A DNA stretch of 64,000 bases from Sphingobium subterraneum (GCF_014199435.1 NZ_JACIJP010000002.1:186001-250000); one strand, 5' to 3'. Shown: positions 9,676 through 19,126, numbered from the stretch's first letter. A program made the numbers and translations. The notes: generated from the sequence alone by a model not told the origin.

Positions 9676-9925
9676 GCTGGTCCCCCTCGGCAATCTTGTC
9701 GATCCGTCCGCGCGTCACCGAGACGAGCAGGCGCTTGCCATCGAATTCCACCACGGCGAGCTTGCCGAACGTGCCCATCGGCAGCATCTCGACGACCTTC
9801 AATGCGCGATCGTTCTGCGCACCGATCATGCCGGGCTGATATTTCCGCCACATCCACAAGGCGCCATAAGCCATCGCGCCGACCATCGGCAGCAGCACGA
9901 TCAGCTTGACGAAATACCACAGCAT
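9665..9925 (-). CDS. fliO: flagellar biosynthesis protein FliO
   Basis: Small membrane protein needed to assemble the FliP ring. 86 residues: one N-terminal transmembrane helix (about 4-26) and a short cytosolic domain with the [25 protein letters not shown] strand pattern of the FliO/MopB family (shown here in pieces: [20 protein letters not shown]). Short compared with enterobacterial FliO but normal for alphaproteobacteria. Its ATG overlaps the fliN stop as TGATG, a coupling arrangement. Confidence 0.9.
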   Translation of the reverse strand: MLWYFVKLIVLLPMVGAMAYGALWMWRKYQPGMIGAQNDRALKVVEMLPMGTFGKLAVVEFDGKRLLVSVTRGRIDKIAEGDQRAR

Positions 9926-10251
9926 CAGGCGCGCCTCTCCAAGCCCGCCATGCGGGCTTCGGCGTTCGCGACCTCGACCACGCGGATGCCATAGCGCCCG
10001 TTGACCGTGACGACTTCACCGCGGGCGATGAGTGCGCCGTTAACCATGATATCGAGCAGGTCGTCGGCCTGCCGGTCAAGTTCCACCACGCTGCCTTCGG
10101 CCAGATCCATGATCTCCTGCAGGCGCAGGCTGGTCGATCCCACTTCCACCGTCAGGCGGACCGGAATGTTCGACAGCAACTGATATTGCGGGCTGTTGGT
10201 CAGACGGTTGACCGTGCTTTCCATTTTGGGTGCTTCTGTCATGTCGCTCAT
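9925..10251 (-). CDS. fliN: flagellar motor switch protein FliN
   Basis: Forms the lower C-ring of the rotor with FliM and docks the export ATPase complex via FliH. 108 residues comprising a short linker and one SpoA domain with the typical IPVRLTVEVGSTSLRLQEIM and GEVVTVNGRYGIRV elements. Usual size. It follows fliM by 10 nt and is coupled to fliO. Confidence 0.96.
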   Translation of the reverse strand: MSDMTEAPKMESTVNRLTNSPQYQLLSNIPVRLTVEVGSTSLRLQEIMDLAEGSVVELDRQADDLLDIMVNGALIARGEVVTVNGRYGIRVVEVANAEARMAGLERRA

Positions 10252-10261
10252 GTGTCTGGTC

Positions 10262-11131
10262 CTAACTCATTTTCTCGATCATGAAGGCCGCGTGGCCGTT
10301 CTGCTCACCGATCGTGCCTTGGGCGATGACCCGGTCGCCGACGATCAGCGGCAGATAACGGGCAATATTGACGGGGATGACATCGCCGGGCTTGAGGCTC
10401 AGCAATTCGGTAAGGGTCAGGTTGGGGCGCGCCAGCACCGATTTCGCGGGCAGGCGGATCGCGCCCATCTGCTGCGCGATGCGCGACTGCCACAGCGGGT
10501 CGCTCTTGCGCACGTCCTCGGCGGTATTGCCCGCCAGCAGCGGTTCCAGCTGGCGCAGCGCAACCAGCGGAATCAGCAGTTCGATCGTCCAGTTTTCGTT
10601 GCGTCCGGCATCGATGGTGAAACCCTGCATCAGCAACTGGTCGGTCGCGTCGGCGAAGGTCAGCGCCTGGGGATCATGCTCGCGGCCGATCAGGTGCGCT
10701 TCCAGGGGCAGTATATCGCCCCACAAACGGGCCAGCGCCTGCATGATCGCATCGGACAGGCGACCGATGACGCGGTTCTCGCTGGGCGTGAATTCGATGC
10801 GCGCGGCACCCGGCCGGTTGCCCGACCCGCCATAAAAGCGTTCGACGATGCCCGATATCATGGCGGGATCGACGCGTAGCAGCATCGCGCCTTTCAGCGG
10901 ATGCAGGCGATAGGTGCTGAGCGCGGAAAAATTCGGCGCCATCGCCGCCCACAGGTCGTAATTGACCGTTTCGGCGGGCTGCACCACGATCTCGGGTTTG
11001 GTGCCCAGCATCGATTCCAGGATAGGGCGCACATGGCGCACGAGGCGCTCCCCCAGCCTGTCCACTCCGGACAGGTTGACGGGCACCTGCTGTTCGGATC
11101 GGCCGAACTGATAACTTTGTACATTGTCCAT
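10262..11131 (-). CDS. fliM: flagellar motor switch protein FliM (no EIDALL motif)
   Basis: C-ring protein that normally receives CheY-P and sets rotation direction. 289 residues: a middle CheC-like domain (about 30-190, including the conserved ERFYGGSGNRP turn at about 95-105) and a C-terminal SpoA domain (about 210-285). The family's N-terminal CheY-binding peptide (LSQxEIDALL) is absent: the protein starts MDNVQSYQFG and goes straight into the middle domain, and reading upstream in frame to the stop does not recover it. Family identity is secure; how direction is signalled is open. Between fliL and fliN. Confidence 0.93.
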   Translation of the reverse strand: MDNVQSYQFGRSEQQVPVNLSGVDRLGERLVRHVRPILESMLGTKPEIVVQPAETVNYDLWAAMAPNFSALSTYRLHPLKGAMLLRVDPAMISGIVERFYGGSGNRPGAARIEFTPSENRVIGRLSDAIMQALARLWGDILPLEAHLIGREHDPQALTFADATDQLLMQGFTIDAGRNENWTIELLIPLVALRQLEPLLAGNTAEDVRKSDPLWQSRIAQQMGAIRLPAKSVLARPNLTLTELLSLKPGDVIPVNIARYLPLIVGDRVIAQGTIGEQNGHAAFMIEKMS

Positions 11132-11185
11132 AAACCGGTCAGTCCCCAGCCCAAGGCCAGGGGACGTACCCGGCTTTGGACGTCC

Positions 11186-11830
11186 CTACTGAATAACGAA
11201 ATTGGTAAAATAAACGTTATCAACCCCGCTGTAGCCCGTCTTTTCCCGCAGAACTCGGTTAATTATTTTTACAAGTTGCTTCTGAAGGGCTTCCTTGCCT
11301 TCCGGCGTGGAAAGCACCAGCTGCTGCTCCTGCGCGAGCATCATCAGGATTTCGGACCGGATGGGAAGGTCGTGCGCCTTCACCGCATCGATCACGCGGC
11401 CGTCATAATAGGTCGAGACGGCGATCGAGACCTGCACGAACGCATCGGTGTCAGCAAGGTTCGACGTGAACGGATTGGGCAACTGGAAATAGGTTGCCTG
11501 ATAGTCCTCCGCGCGCTTGGGCCGGGGCAGATCGATGCCGCCCGCGGGCAGGCGGAAGCTGTGCCCGGCGGGCACGGCTTTCTCCGCACTCGCGCCTTCG
11601 CCCGCCTTCGTCGTGAACTCCTCGGCAATGGCGACCGGATCTTCGCCTTTCAGCACCAGGCGGGGCTTGTTAGGGTCTTCCTCGATTTTCTTGATTTCAT
11701 GCGTGAACGCGCCAGCGGCATACAGACCACCGGCCGCACCCGCGCCGCACATCACGAGCACAATCATGATGATGAGAATGAGCTTGCTCTTCCCGCCCTT
11801 CTTTTTGGTTGGTTCGGCTTCTTCACTCAT
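11186..11830 (-). CDS. fliL: flagellar basal body-associated protein FliL
   Basis: Single-pass inner-membrane protein that rings the stator and stabilises torque generation. 214 residues: a Lys-rich cytoplasmic tail, one membrane helix (about 15-40), a variable acidic linker, then the periplasmic stomatin-like FliL domain (about 110-214) ending in the family's typical VYFTNFVIQ strand. Longer linker than in enterobacteria. Placed between fliK (31 nt upstream) and fliM. Confidence 0.95.
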   Translation of the reverse strand: MSEEAEPTKKKGGKSKLILIIMIVLVMCGAGAAGGLYAAGAFTHEIKKIEEDPNKPRLVLKGEDPVAIAEEFTTKAGEGASAEKAVPAGHSFRLPAGGIDLPRPKRAEDYQATYFQLPNPFTSNLADTDAFVQVSIAVSTYYDGRVIDAVKAHDLPIRSEILMMLAQEQQLVLSTPEGKEALQKQLVKIINRVLREKTGYSGVDNVYFTNFVIQ

Positions 11831-11860
11831 CCGACATGATCCCCATCATCCGTGCCATAC

Positions 11861-13549
11861 TTAGGCGTAGCGTGCCTGCGGTCCGTTCATCTGGTCAGCG
11901 CGCGCGGAAACGTCCCCCCGGGCACTGTCACTAGAAACGGCACGAACCGGCGCGGATTTAGGCTGTGCGCCGTTGCCGCCGCCATTTTGTCCGAACGCGG
12001 CTTCCGCATTCTGGCGCGCGGACTGGCCATTGCCCTGCCCGGCGTTCTGCTGGGTCGCCGATTGCCCGCCGGTTTGGCTGCCACCGTTGCTGCCCTGCCC
12101 CTGCGATCCGTTGCCCAGATTGCCGCCCTGCGGTTCGCCAATGTGTGCGACACGGTCGATCCGGACCTCGCCGATACGGACAGCGGCGAGCTGCGCGTCC
12201 TGCACCAGCCGCCCGCGATCGGCATTGAGCGCCGCTTCCGCTGCCGCGTTGTCGACGGTCAGATGGATGTCCGTGCCGGACGTCCCGGGCGTCAGCTCGA
12301 CCCGCATCTGGCCCAGCGTAATGCTGGCAAGCTGAAAACTGCCATGTCCATTGGATGTGCTGACACTAGCGATTTCGCGCGCGATGTCATCGATCCACTG
12401 GCCGCTGGTGCCTATGGCGATCGACTGCTGGCTGAGAGCGGAGCCGATGTCGCCCACGCCGGGCGTACCGGTCAGCGCGGCATTGACGATAATGTCGGAC
12501 CGCAGACCGAACGGCGCAGCGCTCTCGGACGGGGCACGCACGGATTGCGGGGCGGATCGTCCGGACTCATCTCTGTCCTTCGGTTGATCGCCGTCACGGG
12601 TGTCGGATTTTGCAGGCATTGCCGTGGTCGTTGCCGCAGCCGGTGCCGACGCGGGGGCCGTTGCTGCGTCAGCGGTCGCAGCCGCTTTGCCCGTTGCCTT
12701 CTGTGCCGCGTTCGCCTGCGTCGCCGCGGCATTCGGGGCGATCGTGACGTCCCCGGCATCGGTCGTTTCCTTCGTCTCGACGGAAACGGCTTTGCCGGGC
12801 GTTTTGGCTACGGCGTCGAGAGCGACACTGGTGGCGGGGGCGTTGGCCGCGAGCCGAAGCAGCGCCGTCGCCTCACCGGGCGCGACAGGCGTGTCGGATG
12901 CTTTAACGGCGACCTGGCGATCCGGTTCGGGTGCGTCCGGGCGCACGGTTGCCGGATTGGCGCCATCAGCTGTCTTGCTATCGCTGCGCACATCGCGCCC
13001 TTGATGACCGATGGCCTGTCCGGGCGCAGCCATGGCCTGCGCGGGCAACGCGCCCTTGTTTTCCGGCTTGGCCGTGCCGGACGCTCCGGTTTCGGAAGAG
13101 GGTTCTACGGGTTGCACGCCTGCGGGTGCCGGAGCCTGGGCGGCGGCAACCTTTCCGGTCTTTCCACTCACGACCGCAAGATCCGGCGCTTTGTCCGATG
13201 CAGGGACTTCGCGGACAGGCGCGTCTGCAACGGCCGCGACTGCCGCGTTGGCATCCACGCTTTCGCTCTTTCGAATCTTCTTCTCCGGCTCGGCTTTTGC
13301 CGCCGCCTTCTTGTCCTTGGGTGCTTTCGCGACGCCAGCCGCCTCGGCTTCCGGGGCTGGCGCGACGGCTTCCGCCCCGGCTGTGGGGGCAGGCTTGGGC
13401 GCCTTGGCGTCCGCTGCCGCATCCGGCTGGACCGGCGCCTCTTTCAGCATTGCGGCGAAATCGGCGCCGCTCTTCTGTTCCCCCTTCACCGATGCCGCCC
13501 CACTCGGCGTAGGCGTCTGCACGGTCGTCAGGCTGTCGATGACACTCAT
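11861..13549 (-). CDS. fliK: flagellar hook-length control protein FliK
   Basis: Secreted molecular ruler that stops hook growth and signals FlhB to switch substrates. 562 residues: a long low-complexity Ala/Pro/Lys-rich N-terminal and central region (about 1-380) and a C-terminal FliK domain (about 390-490) with the family-type LELxPxxLGxxxVxLxxxxxxxxIxL pattern (here LASITLGQMRVELTPG then IHLTVDN), followed by a Gly/Gln/Asn-rich tail. Its ATG overlaps the fliJ stop as ATGA. Composition makes the ruler region uninformative for homology; assignment rests on the C-domain and position. Confidence 0.92.
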   Translation of the reverse strand: MSVIDSLTTVQTPTPSGAASVKGEQKSGADFAAMLKEAPVQPDAAADAKAPKPAPTAGAEAVAPAPEAEAAGVAKAPKDKKAAAKAEPEKKIRKSESVDANAAVAAVADAPVREVPASDKAPDLAVVSGKTGKVAAAQAPAPAGVQPVEPSSETGASGTAKPENKGALPAQAMAAPGQAIGHQGRDVRSDSKTADGANPATVRPDAPEPDRQVAVKASDTPVAPGEATALLRLAANAPATSVALDAVAKTPGKAVSVETKETTDAGDVTIAPNAAATQANAAQKATGKAAATADAATAPASAPAAATTTAMPAKSDTRDGDQPKDRDESGRSAPQSVRAPSESAAPFGLRSDIIVNAALTGTPGVGDIGSALSQQSIAIGTSGQWIDDIAREIASVSTSNGHGSFQLASITLGQMRVELTPGTSGTDIHLTVDNAAAEAALNADRGRLVQDAQLAAVRIGEVRIDRVAHIGEPQGGNLGNGSQGQGSNGGSQTGGQSATQQNAGQGNGQSARQNAEAAFGQNGGGNGAQPKSAPVRAVSSDSARGDVSARADQMNGPQARYA

Positions 13550-13974
13550 GACTGGTCCCCCTTCATCTGCATGGTCCGATAGCGCGGCAGGGCGGCAAGC
13601 CGCGCCTCGCGCTGTTCTTCGACAACGGCCTTCGCGCGCTCCTTGAGGCGCTCGGCAATTTCCTTGTCGCGATTGGTTTCGATACGGACGCCGTGCGCCT
13701 CCTCGACGCGGCGCTGCGCATCGTAGAGCGCGCCATCAAGCTGCCGCCCTGCGCGCTCCAGCCGATCCGCCAGTTCGCGGTAAGCCGCAAAGCTCGCCCC
13801 GGTCGACACCGGCGGCGCGAGGAACAGTTCGCCCCGCACGCGCCGCAGACGCTCCGCGTTGTGGGCAATGGCTTTGGCTTCCTCCTGAACACGCACGCTC
13901 TCCGCGACGGCAAGCGCATGCTGCGCGCCGCGGACCCGGGCGATACGCTGGCGGCGGGCGACAAGCTTGCTCAT
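13546..13974 (-). CDS. fliJ: flagellar export chaperone FliJ
   Basis: Coiled-coil central stalk of the flagellar export ATPase that also escorts chaperones. 142 residues, almost wholly helical and highly charged (RQRIARVRGAQ near the start, AERLKERAKAVVEEQREAR near the end), as expected for FliJ. Identity is supported mainly by coiled-coil character, size and position: ATG overlaps the fliI stop and its own stop overlaps the fliK start, both as ATGA. Confidence 0.88.
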   Translation of the reverse strand: MSKLVARRQRIARVRGAQHALAVAESVRVQEEAKAIAHNAERLRRVRGELFLAPPVSTGASFAAYRELADRLERAGRQLDGALYDAQRRVEEAHGVRIETNRDKEIAERLKERAKAVVEEQREARLAALPRYRTMQMKGDQS

Positions 13975-15299
13975 GTGCCAAACTCCGCGACAAGCGCCGC
14001 AACGCTGCTACCGAGGCTGATCTGACTGCGCGCGTCCTGCCGCAGGAAATCGAGCACTTCCTGCCGCCGCGCCACAGCCTCATCGATCATCGGGTCGTTG
14101 CCGGGGCGATAGGCGCCCATCAGGATGAGATCGCGGTTCTCTTCATAGGCCGCCCACAGCGCGCGATAGGTCGCGGCGGTGCGCAGATGCTCGTCATCGA
14201 CGATGTCGGCCATCACGCGCGACAAGGATTTGCCGATGTCGATGGCCGGAAAGATCGATTGTTCGGACAGGTGCCGAGACAGGATGATATGCCCGTCAAC
14301 GATGGCGCGTGCCGCATCGACAATCGGATCGTCGGTGTCGTCGCCGTCCGCAAGTACCGTATAGAGCGCGGTGATCGATCCTCCCGAGCGCAAATCCACC
14401 CCCGCCCGCTCGACCAGACGCGGGATCAGCGACAGCGCGGAGGGCGGATAGCCCTTCATCGCCGGTGGTTCGCCCAGCGCCAGTCCGATCTCGCGCTGTG
14501 CATGGGCGCACCGCGTCAGGCTGTCGATCAGCAGCAGCACCTTCTTGCCGCGTGCCCGGAAATATTCAGCGATCGCCGTCGCCCGCGCCGCCGCACGCAG
14601 GCGCAGCACCGGGGGATGGTCGGCGGGAACGGCGACGACGATGCTTTTGCGCATCATCCCGCCTGCCAGCTTGGTTTCGATGAAATCGGTGACTTCGCGC
14701 CCGCGCTCGCCGATCAGGCCGGCGACAACAATGTCCGCCTCTGCACCCGCGATCATCTGTCCCATCAGGACGGATTTACCCACGCCGGACCCCGCGACGA
14801 TGGCGATGCGCTGGCCGCGTCCGGCGGTCAGCAGCGCGTTGACCGCGCGCACGCCCAGATCGAACGGCTCGGTCACCCGGCCCCGGTCGAGCACGTTGCC
14901 GCGCACACCGTTGATCGGCCAGCTTCCCTGCGCGAGGATCGGTCCCTTGCGGTCTAGCGGCTGGCCCATCGCGTCGATGACCCGGCCGATCAGCCCTTCG
15001 CCGACCTGCACCATATTGGCGGCGCTGTCCGGTTCGACCCGCGCACCGCTTTCCAGCGGCGAGTCCACGTCAAGCGGTACGAGAATGGCATGATTGCCGC
15101 GAAAGCCGATGACCTCGGCCCGCGCGAAGCTGCCGTCCGACGCCGCGACGCGTGCGCCGGTGCCGATCGGGCGGTTGAAACCGGTGACTTCGAGCATCCC
15201 GCCATCATGGCTGACAAGGCGGCCGACATGACGCGGCACATCGTGCAGGGCGACATGATCGAAGAGGTTCCGGGCCTGCGTCAGGGTGGCGGAGATCAT
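13971..15299 (-). CDS. fliI: flagellum-specific ATPase FliI
   Basis: Hexameric F1-beta-like ATPase that energises unloading of export substrates. 442 residues with Walker A GSGVGKS (about 170-176), Walker B in VLLLIDSLTR (about 251-260), and the FliI/YscN-type SxTxxYTVL active-site strand (GGSITALYTVLADGDD). Full length. It overlaps fliH upstream and fliJ downstream by 4 nt each, so fliH-I-J-K are tightly coupled. Confidence 0.97.
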   Translation of the reverse strand: MISATLTQARNLFDHVALHDVPRHVGRLVSHDGGMLEVTGFNRPIGTGARVAASDGSFARAEVIGFRGNHAILVPLDVDSPLESGARVEPDSAANMVQVGEGLIGRVIDAMGQPLDRKGPILAQGSWPINGVRGNVLDRGRVTEPFDLGVRAVNALLTAGRGQRIAIVAGSGVGKSVLMGQMIAGAEADIVVAGLIGERGREVTDFIETKLAGGMMRKSIVVAVPADHPPVLRLRAAARATAIAEYFRARGKKVLLLIDSLTRCAHAQREIGLALGEPPAMKGYPPSALSLIPRLVERAGVDLRSGGSITALYTVLADGDDTDDPIVDAARAIVDGHIILSRHLSEQSIFPAIDIGKSLSRVMADIVDDEHLRTAATYRALWAAYEENRDLILMGAYRPGNDPMIDEAVARRQEVLDFLRQDARSQISLGSSVAALVAEFGT

Positions 15300-15931
15300 G
15301 GCCGCCCCTCCATATCGTCCAGCATCGCGCGCAGGCGGGAAAGCTGCATATCCGGCCCGTCCTCGATCCAGCCGTCAGCGGTGTCGAGACGGATGCACCC
15401 GCGCGACAGGCTGGCATCGTGAACCAGCGGCACGCCGAGCGTGAACCCTTCGATCAGCGGCGCATCATCGGGATGGATGGCAAGGCTGTTGCGCGCCTGG
15501 CTCTCGTCAATGAACGCCGCCACGCTCTCGCAGCGCTGGCGCAGCAGATCCGCGTCGACCGGTACATTGCCGACGATCTGGCTGACGAGCCGCATTACCG
15601 CGGCAGACAGCAGAGACGACAGTTCGCCATTGCTTGCCGGGGCAAGCTGTTCGAGCGCATGAACCAGCCGCTCGCGCGCATCGGCGTCCGCCGACAGGCT
15701 CTCGCTTGCCACCCGCACGCCCTCGTCGAACCCTTGTGCAAAGCCATCGGCCCGCGCCTGCTCGACCGGATCGGCACGCGCCGTTTCCTCCCGCGTGGCG
15801 GGGCGATAGCCCCCCGCATCGACCGCGCCGACGAAGCGGGCGCGAAACCCGGAGGCGGCCGGAGCATGAGCGAGCGAGCCGACCGTGACGGTCTGAAATT
15901 CCACGTTGTCGCCGGAAAGAAGGTTAGACAA
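15296..15931 (-). CDS. fliH: flagellar assembly protein FliH
   Basis: Regulator and stator of the FliI ATPase, linking it to the C-ring through FliN. The 211-residue reading begins at TTG 15931 (MSNLLSGDNVEF); this start is chosen because GGAAAGGG lies 8 nt upstream, and it overlaps the fliG stop by 8 nt. The in-frame stretch further upstream is antisense-like Arg/Ser junk that runs inside fliG. Middle part carries the QARADGFAQGFDEGV segment resembling FliH GxxxG repeats; the C-terminal FliH/V-ATPase E-like domain spans about 100-211. Confidence 0.88.
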   Translation of the reverse strand: MSNLLSGDNVEFQTVTVGSLAHAPAASGFRARFVGAVDAGGYRPATREETARADPVEQARADGFAQGFDEGVRVASESLSADADARERLVHALEQLAPASNGELSSLLSAAVMRLVSQIVGNVPVDADLLRQRCESVAAFIDESQARNSLAIHPDDAPLIEGFTLGVPLVHDASLSRGCIRLDTADGWIEDGPDMQLSRLRAMLDDMEGRP

Positions 15932-16946
15932 AATCGTCGCCCTTTCCGCCCAGCATGATCGTGCCCTGCTCGGCCAGACGGCGCGCCTGCGCCACCACCT
16001 GCTTCTGCGCGTCGACCACTTCGGCGAGGCGCATCGGGCCTCGTTCTTCCATTTCGTCGACGATCGACTGCGCCGCGCGTTGCGACATGCAACCGAGCAT
16101 CTTCGCCTTGAGCATTTCGTTCGCACCCTTGAGCGCCACGATGAGCAGTTCATTGTCGACGCCCCGCAGCAGCGCACCGAGGTTCTTCTCGTCGAGGTCG
16201 ATGAGGTTGTCGAAGATGAACATCTCCTCCTCGATCGTCTGCGCGATAATCTTGTCCCGCTTCGTCAGCGCCTTGATGATGCGCTGCTCCATGTCCTTGC
16301 GGACGTTGTTCATGATCGCTGCTGCCTCGCTGGTGCCGCCGCGCTGCGACGTGGTGCCCTTCGTGGCGGTCGGCGACGAGGTCGAGAGCATCACCTCCAG
16401 CTCATCGAGCGCCTCGTTCGACACGGGGCCGAGCGTCGCCACGCGGTAGATCACGTCTTCCTGATATTCATTGGGGATCAGCCCCAGCACATCGGCGGCC
16501 ACCGCCGGTTCCAGATGCGCGAGCACGATCGCCATGACCTGCGGATGTTCCTGCTGGATGATCCCGGCGATTTCCTTCGCCTCCATCCATTTAAGCATCT
16601 GCAGTTTGTTCGAGCGCGTTGGCGGGGTGATCCGCGCGAGCATGTTGTCGGCGCGTTCCGGCCCCAGCGCCTTGTGCATTGCGCCGCGGATGTGGCGGGT
16701 GGCGCCATAGCCGATGGTCGTGCGACGCTTTGCCTTCGACACGAACTGGTCGAGCGCCTGATTGACTTCCTCGATCGCCACGTCGGCGACGTCGTACATC
16801 GCGTAGCCGAGCTGGCGCACTTCGTCCGGTTCGAGGCGCGAGAGGATCTGCGCGGCCTCGTCCTCGTCGAACAGCATCAACAGGACAGCGGCCGCCGCGC
16901 TGCCGTGCAGCGGATTGGCGCTATCGGATTCCATCAGCTCGTCCAT
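15924..16946 (-). CDS. fliG: flagellar motor switch protein FliG
   Basis: Rotor protein that couples stator ion flow to torque. 340 residues with N-terminal FliF-binding, middle and C-terminal domains; the middle domain has an EHPQ motif (about 175-178) and the C-terminal torque helix with alternating charges (KDMEQRI.., NELLIVALKGANEMLKAK). Normal length. Its ATG is a single base after the fliF stop, and its end overlaps fliH. Confidence 0.97.
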   Translation of the reverse strand: MDELMESDSANPLHGSAAAAVLLMLFDEDEAAQILSRLEPDEVRQLGYAMYDVADVAIEEVNQALDQFVSKAKRRTTIGYGATRHIRGAMHKALGPERADNMLARITPPTRSNKLQMLKWMEAKEIAGIIQQEHPQVMAIVLAHLEPAVAADVLGLIPNEYQEDVIYRVATLGPVSNEALDELEVMLSTSSPTATKGTTSQRGGTSEAAAIMNNVRKDMEQRIIKALTKRDKIIAQTIEEEMFIFDNLIDLDEKNLGALLRGVDNELLIVALKGANEMLKAKMLGCMSQRAAQSIVDEMEERGPMRLAEVVDAQKQVVAQARRLAEQGTIMLGGKGDDFV

Positions 16947-16947
16947 G

Positions 16948-18723
16948 TCAGGCGGCTTCCTTCGACTTGCTGTTTTCCTTCAGCAGATCGCGCACCACCA
17001 GGGCGGCACGGTCAGGGTCCTGCTTGACGAAGTTGCGGATGAGGTCAGCGCGCTGCGCGTAATCGGGCGTCGAGCTGATCATGTCGAGCGTCACCGTCTG
17101 GCCGGGATTGGCCATCGCCGTGCGGGCGAGTTCGGCGGACATTTCTCGGCCCAGACGCTGCCGCTTGGCGGCCAATTCAGCGGCAGATGCGGCGGATGAA
17201 GCGCCCGACGCGCCACCCTCAGCCCGCCTTTTGAGCAACGGACGACCGATGCCGAAGATCAGGATCGCGACGACGGCCAGTGCTGAGAGATTGCGTCCCA
17301 CGCTCGACAGCCAGGCGGCTTCATACCATGGGGCGGCGGCCGCGTCCTCGACCTTGACGAAGCTGCGCGAGGACAGGGCGACAGTGTCGCCACGGGTCTG
17401 ATCATAACCGACCGCGCCCTTCACCAGCGCTTCAAGCGCGGCGATTTCCTGCGGCGTACGTGGCTTGCCTCCGGGGCCGTTGTCGAGCGCCACCGCAACC
17501 GACACGCGCTTCACGGTGCCGACGGCATCGCGGGTCACGGAGATTTCACGGCCCAGCTCGAAACTGCGGTTGAAGCTTTCCTGCGTGCGCAGCGGAGCGA
17601 GCGCAGGCAAGCCCTGACCATTGGAGGCGGTGCCACCAGCAAGTTGCTGGCCCGGAGCGGGTGCGGCATTGGGATTGGTCGCGCTGCTGGTCGGCGGAGC
17701 CGGGGCCTGGTTGGACAGCGCGCCGGGGATGCCACCGGGTTCGTTGACGCCGGGGCCGCCATTTGGGTTGCCCGCCTGCCAGCTGCCCTGTTCGACGCGC
17801 AGCCGTGCTTCATCCTGCGGATAGGTTTCACGTGTGGCCTGCCGCTCGGCGAAATTCACCTCGGCATGGACTTCGGCGGAGAATTTGTCGGAGCCCAGGA
17901 TCGGCGTCAGAAGAGCGACAACCGACTGGCGATAGCGTTCCTCGATCCGGGCCTGTACGGAAAGTTGACGATCGGCCTCGCCCTGCGCGCCATCCGGATT
18001 AGACAGCAGCCGCCCGTTCTGGTCGACGACCGAAATCGCTTCGGGGCTGAGATCGGAGACCGATGAGGCAACCAGATGGACGATCGCCTGCACCTGCGCA
18101 TCGGACAAGGAGCGGCCCGGAGCGAGGCGCAGCATGACCGAAGCACCCGGCTTGCTGCGTTCGCGCAGGAAAATGCTGGGCGGTTCGATGGCGAGATGAA
18201 CGCGCGCGGATTCAACCGCATCGATCGCCTCGATCGTGCGGGCCATGTCCATTTCCCGTGCGGAGCGGAGCTTTTCACCCTCCACCGCGCGGCTGGCGCC
18301 CATGGGCAGGCTGTCGATCATGCTGTTGCCGTCGGGCGCACTCTTGGGCAGCCCCTGCGACGCCAGCGTCATCTTCGCCTTGAAATAATCGTTTTCGCCG
18401 ACCGTGATCGATCCCGTATCGCGATCGAACGCGTAAGGGACGCCGCTTTTTTCCAGCGCCTCGACCACCGCCGCCTTTTCGGCGTCCGGCAAACCACGAA
18501 ACAGATCCCGTTGCGGATCAGTGCGCAGCGTCATCCACATAAGGGCGGCTGCGCCCACGACGCCGAGCAGGCCGAGCATCGGCAGGCTGCGCGCTATCGC
18601 AGGCTGGCCGAGTGCTTCGGCCAGACGATATTTGATCATCTCGAACCCGCTCGGGCGCGACGCTGTCTGCCCCGCCACGGCGGGAAGTGCAGCCGCGCTG
18701 CCAGTGGAACTGAAATCGTTCAT
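16948..18723 (-). CDS. fliF: flagellar MS-ring protein FliF
   Basis: Inner-membrane ring on which the flagellum is built. About 591 residues: first transmembrane helix near 40-60, periplasmic YscJ/FliF domain (GVPYAFDRDTGSITV region) and ring-building domain, a Pro/Asn/Ala-rich insert, second transmembrane helix near 445-465 (LSALAVVAILIFGIG) and the FliG-binding C-terminal tail. Start choice: ATG 18723 has GAGG five nt upstream; the in-frame ATG 18738 is possible. It follows fliE closely. Confidence 0.95.
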   Translation of the reverse strand: MNDFSSTGSAAALPAVAGQTASRPSGFEMIKYRLAEALGQPAIARSLPMLGLLGVVGAAALMWMTLRTDPQRDLFRGLPDAEKAAVVEALEKSGVPYAFDRDTGSITVGENDYFKAKMTLASQGLPKSAPDGNSMIDSLPMGASRAVEGEKLRSAREMDMARTIEAIDAVESARVHLAIEPPSIFLRERSKPGASVMLRLAPGRSLSDAQVQAIVHLVASSVSDLSPEAISVVDQNGRLLSNPDGAQGEADRQLSVQARIEERYRQSVVALLTPILGSDKFSAEVHAEVNFAERQATRETYPQDEARLRVEQGSWQAGNPNGGPGVNEPGGIPGALSNQAPAPPTSSATNPNAAPAPGQQLAGGTASNGQGLPALAPLRTQESFNRSFELGREISVTRDAVGTVKRVSVAVALDNGPGGKPRTPQEIAALEALVKGAVGYDQTRGDTVALSSRSFVKVEDAAAAPWYEAAWLSSVGRNLSALAVVAILIFGIGRPLLKRRAEGGASGASSAASAAELAAKRQRLGREMSAELARTAMANPGQTVTLDMISSTPDYAQRADLIRNFVKQDPDRAALVVRDLLKENSKSKEAA

Positions 18724-18744
18724 GTTCGCCTCATTCATCGCTCA

Positions 18745-19107
18745 TCACACCGGCATGCTCATGATGTCCTTGTATGCGGACAACAGCTTGTTGCGGACTT
18801 GCAGGGTTGCCTCGAACCCGATCGAGGCCTTTTGTTTCGCCAGCATCACGGCGGCGATATCGGTCGTTTCGCCGCGCTCGAATGCGGTCGCGGCGGCGCT
18901 GCTGTCGTTCTGAAGCTGGTTGACCTTCTCCAGCGCGCCTTTCAGCGCCTGTGTAAAATCGCCCGGTCGCGCACCACCGGGGCCGCTGACGCTGGGTGCT
19001 TCGGCACCGCTCGGCGTTGATGTGACATCGCGCAACGCCACATTCTTTTGCAGGATGGCGTTGCGAAGAGCCATCACGCTGTCGGGGGAAATGCCATTCA
19101 CGGCCAT
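18745..19107 (-). CDS. fliE: flagellar hook-basal body complex protein FliE
   Basis: Joins the MS ring/export gate to the proximal rod. 120 residues with the family's C-terminal segment containing MLAKQKASIGFEATLQVRNKL (in pieces: ASIGFEATLQVRNKL, AYKDIMSMPV). A strong AGGAGGG precedes the ATG. First structural gene after the sigma-54 activator, 19 nt away on the same strand; no promoter of its own was found in that gap. Confidence 0.95.
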   Translation of the reverse strand: MAVNGISPDSVMALRNAILQKNVALRDVTSTPSGAEAPSVSGPGGARPGDFTQALKGALEKVNQLQNDSSAAATAFERGETTDIAAVMLAKQKASIGFEATLQVRNKLLSAYKDIMSMPV

Positions 19108-19126
19108 GCTGCCCTCCTACTTCTGC

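Noticed and set aside
11838-11857. Minus-strand TGGCACG in the fliK-fliL gap
   Set aside because: A perfect -24 half, but the -12 GC is absent at the required distance.
15932-16177. Upstream in-frame extension of fliH inside fliG
   Set aside because: Arg/Ser-rich out-of-frame translation of fliG; a TTG with a good ribosome site at 15931 explains the start.
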